Below are positions 9,098 to 18,120 of a stretch of 64,000 nt of DNA, piece by piece (the first letter of the stretch is position 1; every line of letters starts with the position of its first letter). The DNA lies in assembly GCA_025055975.1 (NCBI GenBank), contig JANWWM010000025.1, positions 1 to 64,000 on the forward strand, read 5' to 3'. Under the pieces are notes generated by a model. The model searched no databases, was not told where the DNA came from, and saw nothing but the letters and a program-made list of their open reading frames with translations. Source of the DNA: Chloroherpetonaceae bacterium. GTDB lineage: Bacteria; Bacteroidota; Chlorobiia; Chlorobiales; Thermochlorobacteraceae. The position numbers and the translations under genes are program-made.

Positions 9098-11746
9098 TCA
9101 ATTCGCAAAGCCGCCGATGCCGTAAGTAACGGTCGCGGAAATGAAGCGACGCATAATTGGCGCGCCAAGCACGTCGGGCGTTTTGTTGTCAAAGATGTTA
9201 TTAAAGCCGAGTTGGAACGTCAGACCTTGCGGTTTCCACTCGTAGCCAAGCGTGAGATCAACGACGGTTCGATCGTTCAATCTGCCGTTCCATCGCCCCG
9301 CGCGGAAAAGGTAGCCCGGAATGTGCCGTCCGTGCAAGGCAAAGAACGAATTTTTCACGAGTTGATTGCGCGCCGAAAGCGTGGCTTTGTATTTCGTCGT
9401 CGGCACGTTCAAAACGAGGGGAATGCCTTGTCGTTCAAAAGGATTTTCGGAATCGGCGAGATTGATGAACGAAAAGCTCGTTTCCAACGAAACGTCGGGC
9501 GAGATGAAATAGGTCAAGCCGAAATCGCCGCCGATGATGGTCGCGCTGCCATAGTTGAAGTAAGTAACGAGGCGACCAGGCTGGTTGAGCGTGTTGCGAA
9601 GAAGATTGCCGTCCTTGTCGTAGGCGAAGGCGTTGCGCGCCGCGCCGCCCGCGATCTCGAAAGCGGGGCTGATGAAGTTTTTGTAAATGGAGTAATAGCC
9701 AACGACATCGAAAAAGAGCTTGTCGGAAATCACGCCCTTGTAGCCAAGTTCGAAGGAATTGACTTGTTCGGGAGAAAGGCGATTGTATCGCGCTTGAATG
9801 GTTCCGCCGTTTTGCAAGGCTTCGTTCAGGGTGTTGGAAGGCGCGCCGTTGGGTTGCGTGCCGCCTTGCACGACCGTCCAGCCATTCACATTGCCGCGCG
9901 CCAAGCCGCCCAGCAAGAAAAGATGATTTTCCAAAATGACGGGCACTTTGAAAGCGCGATTGAAGCTGAGACGCAAGTTTTGGTTCGGCGTGAAGGAATA
10001 CACGAGCGAAACCTTCGGACTGAATTGCGGGTCGTAATAGGTGTGTTTGTCGTAGCGAGCGGCGAGCGTGGCGCGAAGTTTGTTATCGAAAAACCGCTTG
10101 TCGAGTTGAAGATATCCGCCGATTTCGGTCGCCGTAATGTCGCGCGCCGCGCCAAAATTGACGGCGGCAGGATTATCAAAGCCCGAAAGGAAACTCGCGC
10201 TGGGATTATAGTAGCGATATTGAAAACCCCCGACGATTTCCAAGCCGCTCCACGCATAGCGCAGTTGGATCTCGGAATCGTAGAGTTGCGATTTGTCGGT
10301 CGCGCGCGCGGCGGAATTGATCGCGGCGAAATTCATTCGGCTGTAAATGCTGTCGTAAAGCGAAGGACTCGAGTAGATGCGCGCGGGCACGATGGGGCGA
10401 CCTTGCGCATCAACGAAGCCCAAGCGACCCGACGAGCGCAGAAACTCCGCCGCCATAAATTCCGCTTTGTCGTGAAGTTGGAACGAGTTGCCCGCCTCGT
10501 TTGCCGTGCGCGTAACTTGCGCGAACCAGCTCAAATCGCCCGTTTGCCCCGACAGTTGCGCGTTTTGATATTGAATCACGTAGCCGTTGGCTTCCAACAC
10601 CCCGAAGTTGCTGCCAACGAAGCCCGTCGACTGCGCGTAGCCCGCCGCGACTTTTGCGTTGAAACTGGGCGCTTGGTAATACAAACCGCCATCGATTTTG
10701 CGAAGCGAGGCTTCCATCGCCGAAAGTTGCGTTTCGCGGAAGGCTCTGCCGTCCAAAAGCATTCGCTCAAGATCTTGCCGCGAAATCGGGTTTGGCGATT
10801 CGCGGTTGACGAGGGTTTGATTTTCGCCGAGCGCGGTCGGGTTTGAACGGCTATACGTGAAAACGTTGCCGCTCTCGAACTGCTTGGCGCTCATCAGTTG
10901 CCCCGTGACTTTCCAGCCAAAGCTGCCGACGTGGTCGGCGTAACGCAAGCCAATGTCGTAGAGCGATTGCGTGCCGCCGCGCACCTGAACTTCCGCGCCC
11001 GAAAAGCTAAACGGATCTTTGGTGATGATGTTGACCACGCCCGCGTGAGCGTTTGGACCGTAAAGCGCCGCCGCGGGACCAACGGCGACCTCGACGGAGG
11101 CGATGTCGAGCGTCGGATTCGGCGCGAGCGTAAATTGCGGCAAGCCGAGACCCGGAAGAGTCGCCAAGCGTCCATCGACCAGCGTGAGCATTCGCGTGTT
11201 GAATTGCGTGTTGAGACCGCGCGAGGTGATGTCGACCGTGTTGACGCCGCGCTCGACGAAGTCCACGCCTTTGAGCTTCGCCGCCGCGCCCAACGCCGAC
11301 GTGCTCGCCGTTTGTTTCAACGCATCGAATCCTATCGTTTCAATCGTAATCGGCGCTTCCAATTTCTTTTCCTGCCGCCCTTTTGAAGCCGTTACCACCA
11401 CTTCGTTGACATACGTTTCCATCGATTGCATTTTGACATCCAGCGTTACCGTCTCGTTTGGTTGAACGATGACGTTTTTGACGACGGCTTTGTATCCGAC
11501 GTAGGAAACTTGCACTTTGTAAAATCCTTCGGGCAGATTGGAAAGCGCGAACTTGCCGTTTGCGTCGGCTTTCGCGCCGTATTTGGAGGCGAGCAATCGA
11601 ATGGTCGCGCCCGCAAGGGCTTCGCCCGTCTTTTCATCGACGACGGAGCCTTTGATGGAACCCTGGGCGTAGGACGTGGCGGAAAAAGAGGCGAAAACGA
11701 ACAAAAAAAGCAACGCGCTTGCCGCAAGTCGTAAAGCGTTTCCCAT
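9098..11746 (-). CDS. TonB-dependent receptor with N-terminal carboxypeptidase-regulatory-like domain
   Basis: MGNALRLAASALLFLFVFASFSATSYAQGSIKGSVVDEKTGEALAGATI; plug/barrel: VEVAVGPAAALYGPNAHAGVVNIITK; C-terminal barrel strand. Confidence 0.9.
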   Translation of the reverse strand: MGNALRLAASALLFLFVFASFSATSYAQGSIKGSVVDEKTGEALAGATIRLLASKYGAKADANGKFALSNLPEGFYKVQVSYVGYKAVVKNVIVQPNETVTLDVKMQSMETYVNEVVVTASKGRQEKKLEAPITIETIGFDALKQTASTSALGAAAKLKGVDFVERGVNTVDITSRGLNTQFNTRMLTLVDGRLATLPGLGLPQFTLAPNPTLDIASVEVAVGPAAALYGPNAHAGVVNIITKDPFSFSGAEVQVRGGTQSLYDIGLRYADHVGSFGWKVTGQLMSAKQFESGNVFTYSRSNPTALGENQTLVNRESPNPISRQDLERMLLDGRAFRETQLSAMEASLRKIDGGLYYQAPSFNAKVAAGYAQSTGFVGSNFGVLEANGYVIQYQNAQLSGQTGDLSWFAQVTRTANEAGNSFQLHDKAEFMAAEFLRSSGRLGFVDAQGRPIVPARIYSSPSLYDSIYSRMNFAAINSAARATDKSQLYDSEIQLRYAWSGLEIVGGFQYRYYNPSASFLSGFDNPAAVNFGAARDITATEIGGYLQLDKRFFDNKLRATLAARYDKHTYYDPQFSPKVSLVYSFTPNQNLRLSFNRAFKVPVILENHLFLLGGLARGNVNGWTVVQGGTQPNGAPSNTLNEALQNGGTIQARYNRLSPEQVNSFELGYKGVISDKLFFDVVGYYSIYKNFISPAFEIAGGAARNAFAYDKDGNLLRNTLNQPGRLVTYFNYGSATIIGGDFGLTYFISPDVSLETSFSFINLADSENPFERQGIPLVLNVPTTKYKATLSARNQLVKNSFFALHGRHIPGYLFRAGRWNGRLNDRTVVDLTLGYEWKPQGLTFQLGFNNIFDNKTPDVLGAPIMRRFISATVTYGIGGFAN

Positions 11747-11929
11747 TGTTGTTGTTTTTTGAATGTTGAAAGTTGAACCCCTCTGTCGCAACGCTGCGCG
11801 CAATTTACGCTTTCGAGCGAAAATGCAAATAGCGACGCGCCCGCGCGGAACGCGATTGGGGACGAGCGCGTCGCCTGTGTCGCTCCGAGCGTTGCGAGAA
11901 AAACCGCCGCGCCCTTGACCTGAACGGCG

Positions 11930-11937
11930 TATATTTC
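11930..11937 (+). promoter_or_regulatory. Candidate -7/-10-like element TATATTTC
   Basis: Matches the recurrent TAnnTT motif in this window; 24 nt before the ATG at 11962. Confidence 0.3.
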
Positions 11938-11961
11938 GGAGCAAACTCTAACGAAACGCGA

Positions 11962-12495
11962 ATGCCGCTTGTCCGATCGGTTTTGACGCTTGGGTTGGCG
12001 GTGATGACCTCGCCCGTCTTGGCGCAAATGGACACGGCGACGGCAGGTTCAAGCTCGAAAGTTACGGTCTTCAAGCCGAAGCGACTTTCGCCCGCGCAGG
12101 TTACGCTCTATGCCGCTTTGATTCCGACCTTCGGGCAGTTTTACAATCGCTCGTATTGGAAAGTCCCCGTCTTTCTTGGGCTTGGCGGGTGGTGCGTCTA
12201 CAACTACGTTCGGCAGAACGATCTCTACGCGCTCTACCGCGAGCGTTATCGAGACGACCTGCGACGAAATCCCGTTCCGCCCAACGCCGAGTTCAATCGG
12301 CGGCTGAGAGATTTTTATCGCGGTCAGCGCGACGAGTTCGCCGTTTATGTCGCGCTCGTTTATGCGCTTTCCATCATCGATGCCTATATTGACGCGCATT
12401 TGTTTGACTTTGACACGAGCGACTCGCTCGCCATCGCGTCGCCCGAACCAAGCGGCGCGACGGTCTCGCTCTTCAAACTTCGCGTCTCGTTTTAA
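11962..12495 (+). CDS. DUF5683-like membrane protein
   Basis: Signal-like N-term; LIPTFGQFYNRSYWKVPVFLGLGG and SIIDAYIDAHLFDFD pattern typical of DUF5683. Confidence 0.7.
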   Translation: MPLVRSVLTLGLAVMTSPVLAQMDTATAGSSSKVTVFKPKRLSPAQVTLYAALIPTFGQFYNRSYWKVPVFLGLGGWCVYNYVRQNDLYALYRERYRDDLRRNPVPPNAEFNRRLRDFYRGQRDEFAVYVALVYALSIIDAYIDAHLFDFDTSDSLAIASPEPSGATVSLFKLRVSF

Positions 12496-12509
12496 TCCGA
12501 CAAATTAAA

Positions 12510-13247
12510 ATGCTCAGCATTGCGCTCGTTGGCTACGGCAAAATGGGCAAGGCGATCGACGCCATCGCCGAAGAACAAGGTTGCCGCGTCGCGCGTCGCA
12601 TCGATTCCTCAAGTCAAATCGCGCCCGAAGCGTTTGAAACGGTCGATGTCGTCATCGACTTCACGCGGCGCGACGCATTTCTCTACAATTTGCCCTCGCT
12701 CTTGGAAGCGCGAAAGCCCATCGTCGTGGGCACGACGGGTTGGCTGAGCGAATTGGAAAGCGTCAAGAAAAAAGTCTATGAAAAAAACGGGGCGATGATT
12801 TACGCGGCGAATTTTTCGCTTGGCGTTCAACTGTTCTTGCGCGCCGCGCGAGAATTGGCGAGGCTCTACGCGCCGTTCCCCGAATTCGACATCGCCATCT
12901 CCGAAACGCATCACGTCGAAAAACTCGACGCGCCAAGCGGCACGGCGCTCAAACTCGCCGACGAAGTTTTGGCGAACTTCCCGCGCAAAACCGCCATTCA
13001 GACCGACGTTCGCCAAAAGCCATTGCCAAGCGAATTGCAAATTTCCGCGATGCGATTGGGAAAAGTCTTCGGCGAACATTCAATTCGCATCGATTCGGAG
13101 TTCGACGAAATCACGCTCGCGCACAAAGCCAAGAATCGCTACGGCTTCGCCAAAGGCGCGCTCGAAGCGGCAAAGTGGATTCAAGGCAGAACGGGCGTGT
13201 ATTCAATCGACGATTTTTTGGACGAAAAACTTGGACTGAAAAAATGA
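12510..13247 (+). CDS. dapB: 4-hydroxy-tetrahydrodipicolinate reductase
   Basis: IALVGYGKMGKAI; VVGTTGW; ANFSLGVQLF; ETHHVEKLDAPSGTALKLAD. Confidence 0.93.
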   Translation: MLSIALVGYGKMGKAIDAIAEEQGCRVARRIDSSSQIAPEAFETVDVVIDFTRRDAFLYNLPSLLEARKPIVVGTTGWLSELESVKKKVYEKNGAMIYAANFSLGVQLFLRAARELARLYAPFPEFDIAISETHHVEKLDAPSGTALKLADEVLANFPRKTAIQTDVRQKPLPSELQISAMRLGKVFGEHSIRIDSEFDEITLAHKAKNRYGFAKGALEAAKWIQGRTGVYSIDDFLDEKLGLKK

Positions 13248-13630
13248 ACGACGCGCAATCCGAAAGACCGAGTTACTGGCGTTCCGTCATGTATGGCGCG
13301 CTCATCAACAACGTCGTCAGCGTGCTGCCTTTCGTAAATCTCGTCAACGCGCTTGGCGGCGTGGGCTTGATGCTCGCGGGCGGCGTTGCGGCGTATCACT
13401 ACGTTCGCGCCCACGAGATTTATCCGACGCTCGGCGCGTGCTTTCAAGTGGGCGCGCTCGCGGGATTGCTAGGCTGTTTGATTTGGCTGTTGCGATTCGT
13501 CTTGTTCGGAGGATACGCGATTGAACCGTTGCAAATCGCCTTTGCCGCCGTCGTCGTTGGCGGAGTTTCAGGCGTGATTTCAGGCTCGGTGATTCGTCGG
13601 AAATACGTCTCGCGCAAGTCGGAACCTTAA
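13244..13630 (+). CDS. Small hydrophobic membrane protein (DUF4199-like topology)
   Basis: ATG overlaps the dapB stop; several hydrophobic segments. Confidence 0.6.
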   Translation: MNDAQSERPSYWRSVMYGALINNVVSVLPFVNLVNALGGVGLMLAGGVAAYHYVRAHEIYPTLGACFQVGALAGLLGCLIWLLRFVLFGGYAIEPLQIAFAAVVVGGVSGVISGSVIRRKYVSRKSEP

Positions 13631-14265
13631 CGCAAGACTTCCCTTTTGACCCAAGCCGCGAGAATGTCTTGCATCGCTTGAAGTTTCCCCGCGAAGAAGT
13701 GATCCGCCTCCTCAATGATTTCGACCGTCTTTGGCTCGGCGATTTCCTCAATGACGGTGGCGACTTTCTCCATCGGATTGAATTCGTCTCGGTCGCCCCA
13801 AACGATGAGCTTGGGTTTGCGAAGCGTTTTCAGATAAGGCGCTTCGAAGAGCCGCAGGGGCAAACCGAGTCCGACGAGATATTTCACGCGCTCGTCTTTG
13901 GAGCCGTATTTCATTCCGACCCATGCGCCAAACGAAAAGCCGCAAACGAGAAGCGGCGCGTCGAGAGCGGAGTATTCGTTCAGGAGAAATTCGCTCGCCG
14001 CGCGCGCGTCGTCTTCTTCGCCAATGCCGTCGTCGTATTTGCCATCGCTTGACATCACGCCGCGAAAGTTGAAACGAATGACCGCCGCGCCCAGCTCCCA
14101 CAGCGCATTGGCGGCGGCAACGACAACCTTGTTGTGCATCGTGCCGTGATAAAGCGGATGCGGATGACAACAAACGGCGAGAAACTTCGGCGACTCCCGC
14201 GGATTGTAAAGCGATTCCAACTTGCCCGCCGAGCCTTTGAGAAACAGCGACTTCGTTAGCTTCAT
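13627..14265 (-). CDS. Alpha/beta hydrolase family protein
   Basis: AVCCHPHPLYHGTMHNKVV; nucleophile elbow CGFSFGAWVG; catalytic EEADHFF. Confidence 0.85.
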   Translation of the reverse strand: MKLTKSLFLKGSAGKLESLYNPRESPKFLAVCCHPHPLYHGTMHNKVVVAAANALWELGAAVIRFNFRGVMSSDGKYDDGIGEEDDARAASEFLLNEYSALDAPLLVCGFSFGAWVGMKYGSKDERVKYLVGLGLPLRLFEAPYLKTLRKPKLIVWGDRDEFNPMEKVATVIEEIAEPKTVEIIEEADHFFAGKLQAMQDILAAWVKREVLR

Positions 14266-14960
14266 TCGCCCGATTGCGCTACGCTACTGAAGCGGTAGCC
14301 ATGTCCGTGAAGGGTAAAGATGTGCTTCGGATTGTTTGGGTCATCGCCAATTTTTTGGCGGAGAATAGATACCCTCTGTCTGATTGTGTGCTCCTGCACC
14401 ACTACTTTCCAGACATCTTTCATAAGGTCGTCATATGAAAGAGCCTCGCCTTCGCGTTCCAAGAGATAGACAAGCAGCTTAAATTCTAACTGCGTGAGCT
14501 TAAGAGACTTTCCGTCGTAGTAAGCGCGGCGAGTCTTATGATTTATCAAGAACGAACCGCGAGCGATTTCATCGGCGGTTTTCGTGAGCGGGGAGCGCTC
14601 CACGCGACGCAGAAGCGCTCTGATGCGTGCCGCCAACTCTTCTATGTCGAAAGGCTTTGTGACGTAGTCGTCCGCTCCAGTTTTGAGCGCCGAGATTTTC
14701 TCGTTTGTATCGGGTTTGCAGGTAAGCATCAGAATTGGCTGAGAAAAATGATTCTGACGCAATTCCTTGCAGATGTCGATGCCGCTTTTGTTGGGCAACA
14801 TCCAGTCGAGCAAAAGCAAGTCGGGCGATTGAGCGAGCGCCGCGTCATAGCCTTTTTTGCCGTCTTCGCAATGCACCACTTCGTAGCCTTCAAATTGTAG
14901 CAATCCTTTCAAGGCGGCGGCGGTTGCTCTATCGTCTTCAATGAGTAGGATCTTGGTCAT
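14262..14960 (-). CDS. OmpR/PhoB-family response regulator (no adjacent histidine kinase)
   Basis: ILLIEDD, LLLLDWMLP, GADDYVTKPF, winged-helix output ending HGHGYRF. Confidence 0.93.
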   Translation of the reverse strand: MTKILLIEDDRATAAALKGLLQFEGYEVVHCEDGKKGYDAALAQSPDLLLLDWMLPNKSGIDICKELRQNHFSQPILMLTCKPDTNEKISALKTGADDYVTKPFDIEELAARIRALLRRVERSPLTKTADEIARGSFLINHKTRRAYYDGKSLKLTQLEFKLLVYLLEREGEALSYDDLMKDVWKVVVQEHTIRQRVSILRQKIGDDPNNPKHIFTLHGHGYRFSSVAQSGE

Positions 14961-15984
14961 AGCGGTCTGAGTTGGGAGGGAAAATAAAAAATTTGCTCAC
15001 CCGAACAAGAGGCTCGGCGGGAAGCGGTTGCGCGGAAAGCATCGTGAGTTCGATGCCTTCGAGATTGATGAGGTGTTCGAAGAACGCGCCTTTGAAATAA
15101 CTCGCCAAAACTTTCGCGCGAAACGTGTTTCTGCCAAAACCGCTCGCCAGTTCGATGTGTTCGGGACGGATGACGACATCGAAAAACTTGCCTTGCAAAT
15201 TCTCTCCGTGCGCGAGCGTCAAGCCCGATTCGGTTTTGAGATGACGTGAGTCAAGAACCTGAACGCGAATGACGTTCGCAGAGCCAATGAAGCGCGCGCC
15301 AAAGAGCGTTTTGGGGCGATGATAAATGTCTTCGGGCGAACCGCATTCGCAGGCGCGACCTTTGTGCAGAATCAAAAGTTTGTCCGAGAGCGTGAGGGCT
15401 TCTTCTTGGTCGTGCGTAACGTAGATGAACGTGCGCCCCATTTGGCGCTGAATAAACTTCAATTCTTTTTGCATCGCGCGGCGCAGGTCGAGGTCGAGGT
15501 TTGAAAGCGGCTCGTCGAAGAGCGTGATGGGCGCTTGAACCGCGAGCGCGCGCGCGATGGCGACGCGCTGCTGTTCGCCGCCCGAAAGTTCGGCGGGCAA
15601 GCGATACATCTTGTCGTCGATGGAAAGCAGTTTGAGCGTCTCCAAAACCGTCGCCCGAATGTCGCTCTCTTTCCTCTTTTGTTCGCGCAAGCCAAAGGCG
15701 ACGTTCTCGAACACGTTGAGGTGAGGAAACAGCGCGTAGTTCTGAAACACGATGGGGATTTTGCGCTGATGCGCGGCGAGAGCCGTGACGTCTTTCTCGT
15801 TCAGAAAAATTTTCCCGTCGTCGCTTCGTTCAAGCCCTGCGACGAGGCGCAGGAGGGTGGTTTTGCCGCTTCCCGACTTGCCAAGAATCGAAAAAAACTC
15901 GCCCCGCGCGCATTCAAACGAAATCTCGCGCAGGACGAGACGCTCGCCGTAGGATTTTGAAAGACGCTGAACGCGAAGCGACAT
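14938..15984 (-). CDS. ABC transporter ATP-binding protein (PotA/MalK-type, TOBE-like tail)
   Basis: GKSGSGKTT Walker A, LSGGEQQRVAIARAL signature, ITLFDEP, VTHDQEEAL; C-term RPEHI region. Confidence 0.92.
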   Translation of the reverse strand: MSLRVQRLSKSYGERLVLREISFECARGEFFSILGKSGSGKTTLLRLVAGLERSDDGKIFLNEKDVTALAAHQRKIPIVFQNYALFPHLNVFENVAFGLREQKRKESDIRATVLETLKLLSIDDKMYRLPAELSGGEQQRVAIARALAVQAPITLFDEPLSNLDLDLRRAMQKELKFIQRQMGRTFIYVTHDQEEALTLSDKLLILHKGRACECGSPEDIYHRPKTLFGARFIGSANVIRVQVLDSRHLKTESGLTLAHGENLQGKFFDVVIRPEHIELASGFGRNTFRAKVLASYFKGAFFEHLINLEGIELTMLSAQPLPAEPLVRVSKFFIFPPNSDRYDQDPTH

Positions 15985-15988
15985 CGCC

Positions 15989-16477
15989 TCACACGTCGCT
16001 TGATGAAAGAATCAGCTCGACCAACACTTCCAAGCCCGCTTTGTCTTCTTCATCGAAGCGCGCCAGTTGAGGACTATCGACATCGAGCACGCCCAGCAAT
16101 TTGCCTTGCTTGATCATTGGCACGACGATTTCGGAGTTCGATGCGCCGTCGCAAGCGATGTGTCCAGCGAAATCGTGAACGTTTTTGACGACGATGGTTT
16201 TCATTTTCTCCGCCGCCGTTCCGCAAACGCCTTTGCCGATCGCGATGCGCGAGCAAGCGGGTTTGCCTTGAAACGGTCCCAGAATCAAGTTGCCGCCTTT
16301 GTAAAAGTAGAAGCCCGCCCAGTTCACGTCGGGCAAGGCGCGAAAAATGAGCGCGGCGGAGTTGGCGCAGTTGGCGAGAAAATCGCGCTCGCCTTCCAGC
16401 AATCGATGAAGTTGCTTGGCGAGCGATTTGTAAAAATCGGTTTTGGACTGCGCGGAAATTTCCGTGAGTTCAAACAT
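15989..16477 (-). CDS. GAF-domain free methionine-(R)-sulfoxide reductase-like protein
   Basis: NWAGFYFYKGG...LGPFQGKPACSRIAIGKGVCGTAAE...HIACDGASNSEIVVPM...LGVLDVDSP, with fRMsr cysteines. Confidence 0.88.
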   Translation of the reverse strand: MFELTEISAQSKTDFYKSLAKQLHRLLEGERDFLANCANSAALIFRALPDVNWAGFYFYKGGNLILGPFQGKPACSRIAIGKGVCGTAAEKMKTIVVKNVHDFAGHIACDGASNSEIVVPMIKQGKLLGVLDVDSPQLARFDEEDKAGLEVLVELILSSSDV

Positions 16478-16498
16478 CGATGCGAGAAGGTTTGTGGT

Positions 16499-16828
16499 TT
16501 ATTTGCCTTGCAAAATCGCGCGCATGTTTTTCGTGAACTCAAAGCGCGGCAACACTTGCGAACAACCCAGCGAGACGGCTTTTTGTTTCAACTCCTCGTT
16601 CACGTGCGGCAGAAAGGCGATGGTCTTGACTTGCGAAAACTTCTCGCGGAACTTTTTGAGATTGTCCAAATTGCCTGGCTCGCTCAAATCAAAAACGGCA
16701 AACGATTGCTTGCCAAGTTCTTTGACCTCGTCGACCGACTTGACGAACTTGCCTTTGAGTTCGAGATTGCGCAGTTCGTTTTCGACGCGGCTTTGAAAAA
16801 TCATGTCGGAGATGAAAAGGTATATCAT
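16499..16828 (-). CDS. Degenerate CheY/receiver-like protein
   Basis: YLFISDMIFQSRVENEL...FAVFDLSEPGNLDNLKKF...KTIAFLPHVNEELKQKAVSLGCSQVLPR: receiver periodicity, with the usual T/S and K positions replaced. Confidence 0.6.
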   Translation of the reverse strand: MIYLFISDMIFQSRVENELRNLELKGKFVKSVDEVKELGKQSFAVFDLSEPGNLDNLKKFREKFSQVKTIAFLPHVNEELKQKAVSLGCSQVLPRFEFTKNMRAILQGK

Positions 16829-16907
16829 CGTGGTTGCGATTTGAGTTGTTCGAGTTTGAACGAAGTTTGATTGGGTTTCCTCGCCGTTGCGCGTCGTTTC
16901 ATTCGGT

Positions 16908-18116
16908 TCAGTCCTTCGTTTTGGGGTTGCGCAAGTCGTATTCGTTGATTTTTCGGTAGAGCGTGCGTTCCGTGATGCCCAAAAGTTTGGCGGCTTTGCG
17001 CCGACTGCCCCCGACGCGCTTCAAGGTTTGCTCGATGGCGTAGCGTTCCAGTTCTTGAAGCGAAGGCGGATTGTTTTCGTCGGCGCGGCTGTCGTAGAAA
17101 GCGCGCAAAAGGTCGCGCAGAGTTTCTTCGCGCGGCTTTTGCGGTTCGGGCAAAAGCAATTGCGCGTCGCGTTTGGGTTCGAGCGTCGCTTGGCGCTCGG
17201 AGAGTTGGCGCAAGAGCGATTTCACCTCGTTCATGTCGGCTTGCAATTGAAGCAAGGCGCGATAGATGAGTTCCTGCTGAATGAGATGATCCGCCGACTT
17301 TTGAACGGAATGTTGAACGGGCACGAGCGCATGCGAAACGGGCGCGGTTGGCGGCGGTTGCAAATACTTCATCAGCGTTTCCGCCGTGATTTTCTCGCCG
17401 CGTTCCAAGACGACGAGCGACTCGATCACGTTGCGAAGTTCGCGCACGTTGCCGTGCCACTCGTAATCGAGCAAAAGTTCCGTCGCGTCGGACGTGAAGC
17501 CGACGAATTTGAGGCGATGTTTTTTCTCGAAATCGCGGATGAACTTTTCGGCAAGAAGCAGAATGTCTTGCTTGCGCTCGCGCAGGGGCGGCAGTTTCAA
17601 CTCGACCGCGCGAAGTCGGAAGTAGAGATCTTCGCGGAAGCGTTTTTTCTGCACCTCCTCGTCCAAGCGACGATTCGTGGCGGCGATGATGCGCACGTTG
17701 GCGCGTCGCGTTTCCGACGAGCCGACTCGCATATACTCGCCCGTTTCCAAAACGCGCAAAAGCTTGACCTGCGTTTCGAGCGACATTTCGCCGATTTCGT
17801 CGAGAAAAATCGTGCCGCCGTCGGCGCTCTCGAAGTAGCCTTTGCGCTGGGCGACCGCGCCCGTGAAGGCGCCTTTTTCGTGCCCGAACAGCTCGGCTTC
17901 CAGAACGCCTTGCGGAAGCGCGCCGCAATTGATGGGAATGAACTTTTGCGACGCTCTGGCGCTCTTTTCGTGAATGAATCGCGCGAAGACTTCCTTGCCC
18001 GTGCCGCTTTCGCCCGTGATGAGCACGGTTACGTCGGTCTTCGCCACTTGCTCGGCGAGCGCGAGCGCTTCGAGAATTTTCGGCGAATTGCCGATGATGA
18101 CCGTTCCGTTTTGCAT
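16908..18116 (-). CDS. Sigma-54-dependent transcriptional activator (AAA+ with Fis HTH, no N-terminal sensor domain)
   Basis: GESGTGKEVFARFIH, GHEKGAFTGA, GGTIFLDEIGEM; C-term Fis HTH RRKAAKLLGITERTLYRKI. Confidence 0.93.
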   Translation of the reverse strand: MQNGTVIIGNSPKILEALALAEQVAKTDVTVLITGESGTGKEVFARFIHEKSARASQKFIPINCGALPQGVLEAELFGHEKGAFTGAVAQRKGYFESADGGTIFLDEIGEMSLETQVKLLRVLETGEYMRVGSSETRRANVRIIAATNRRLDEEVQKKRFREDLYFRLRAVELKLPPLRERKQDILLLAEKFIRDFEKKHRLKFVGFTSDATELLLDYEWHGNVRELRNVIESLVVLERGEKITAETLMKYLQPPPTAPVSHALVPVQHSVQKSADHLIQQELIYRALLQLQADMNEVKSLLRQLSERQATLEPKRDAQLLLPEPQKPREETLRDLLRAFYDSRADENNPPSLQELERYAIEQTLKRVGGSRRKAAKLLGITERTLYRKINEYDLRNPKTKD

Positions 18117-18120
18117 ATGC

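Noticed and set aside
9212-10846. 544-aa plus-strand ORF
   Set aside because: Antisense to the TonB-dependent receptor; shadow ORF.
11747-11961. Possible cobalamin riboswitch upstream of the TonB-dependent receptor
   Set aside because: No B12-box-like sequence recognised in the gap.
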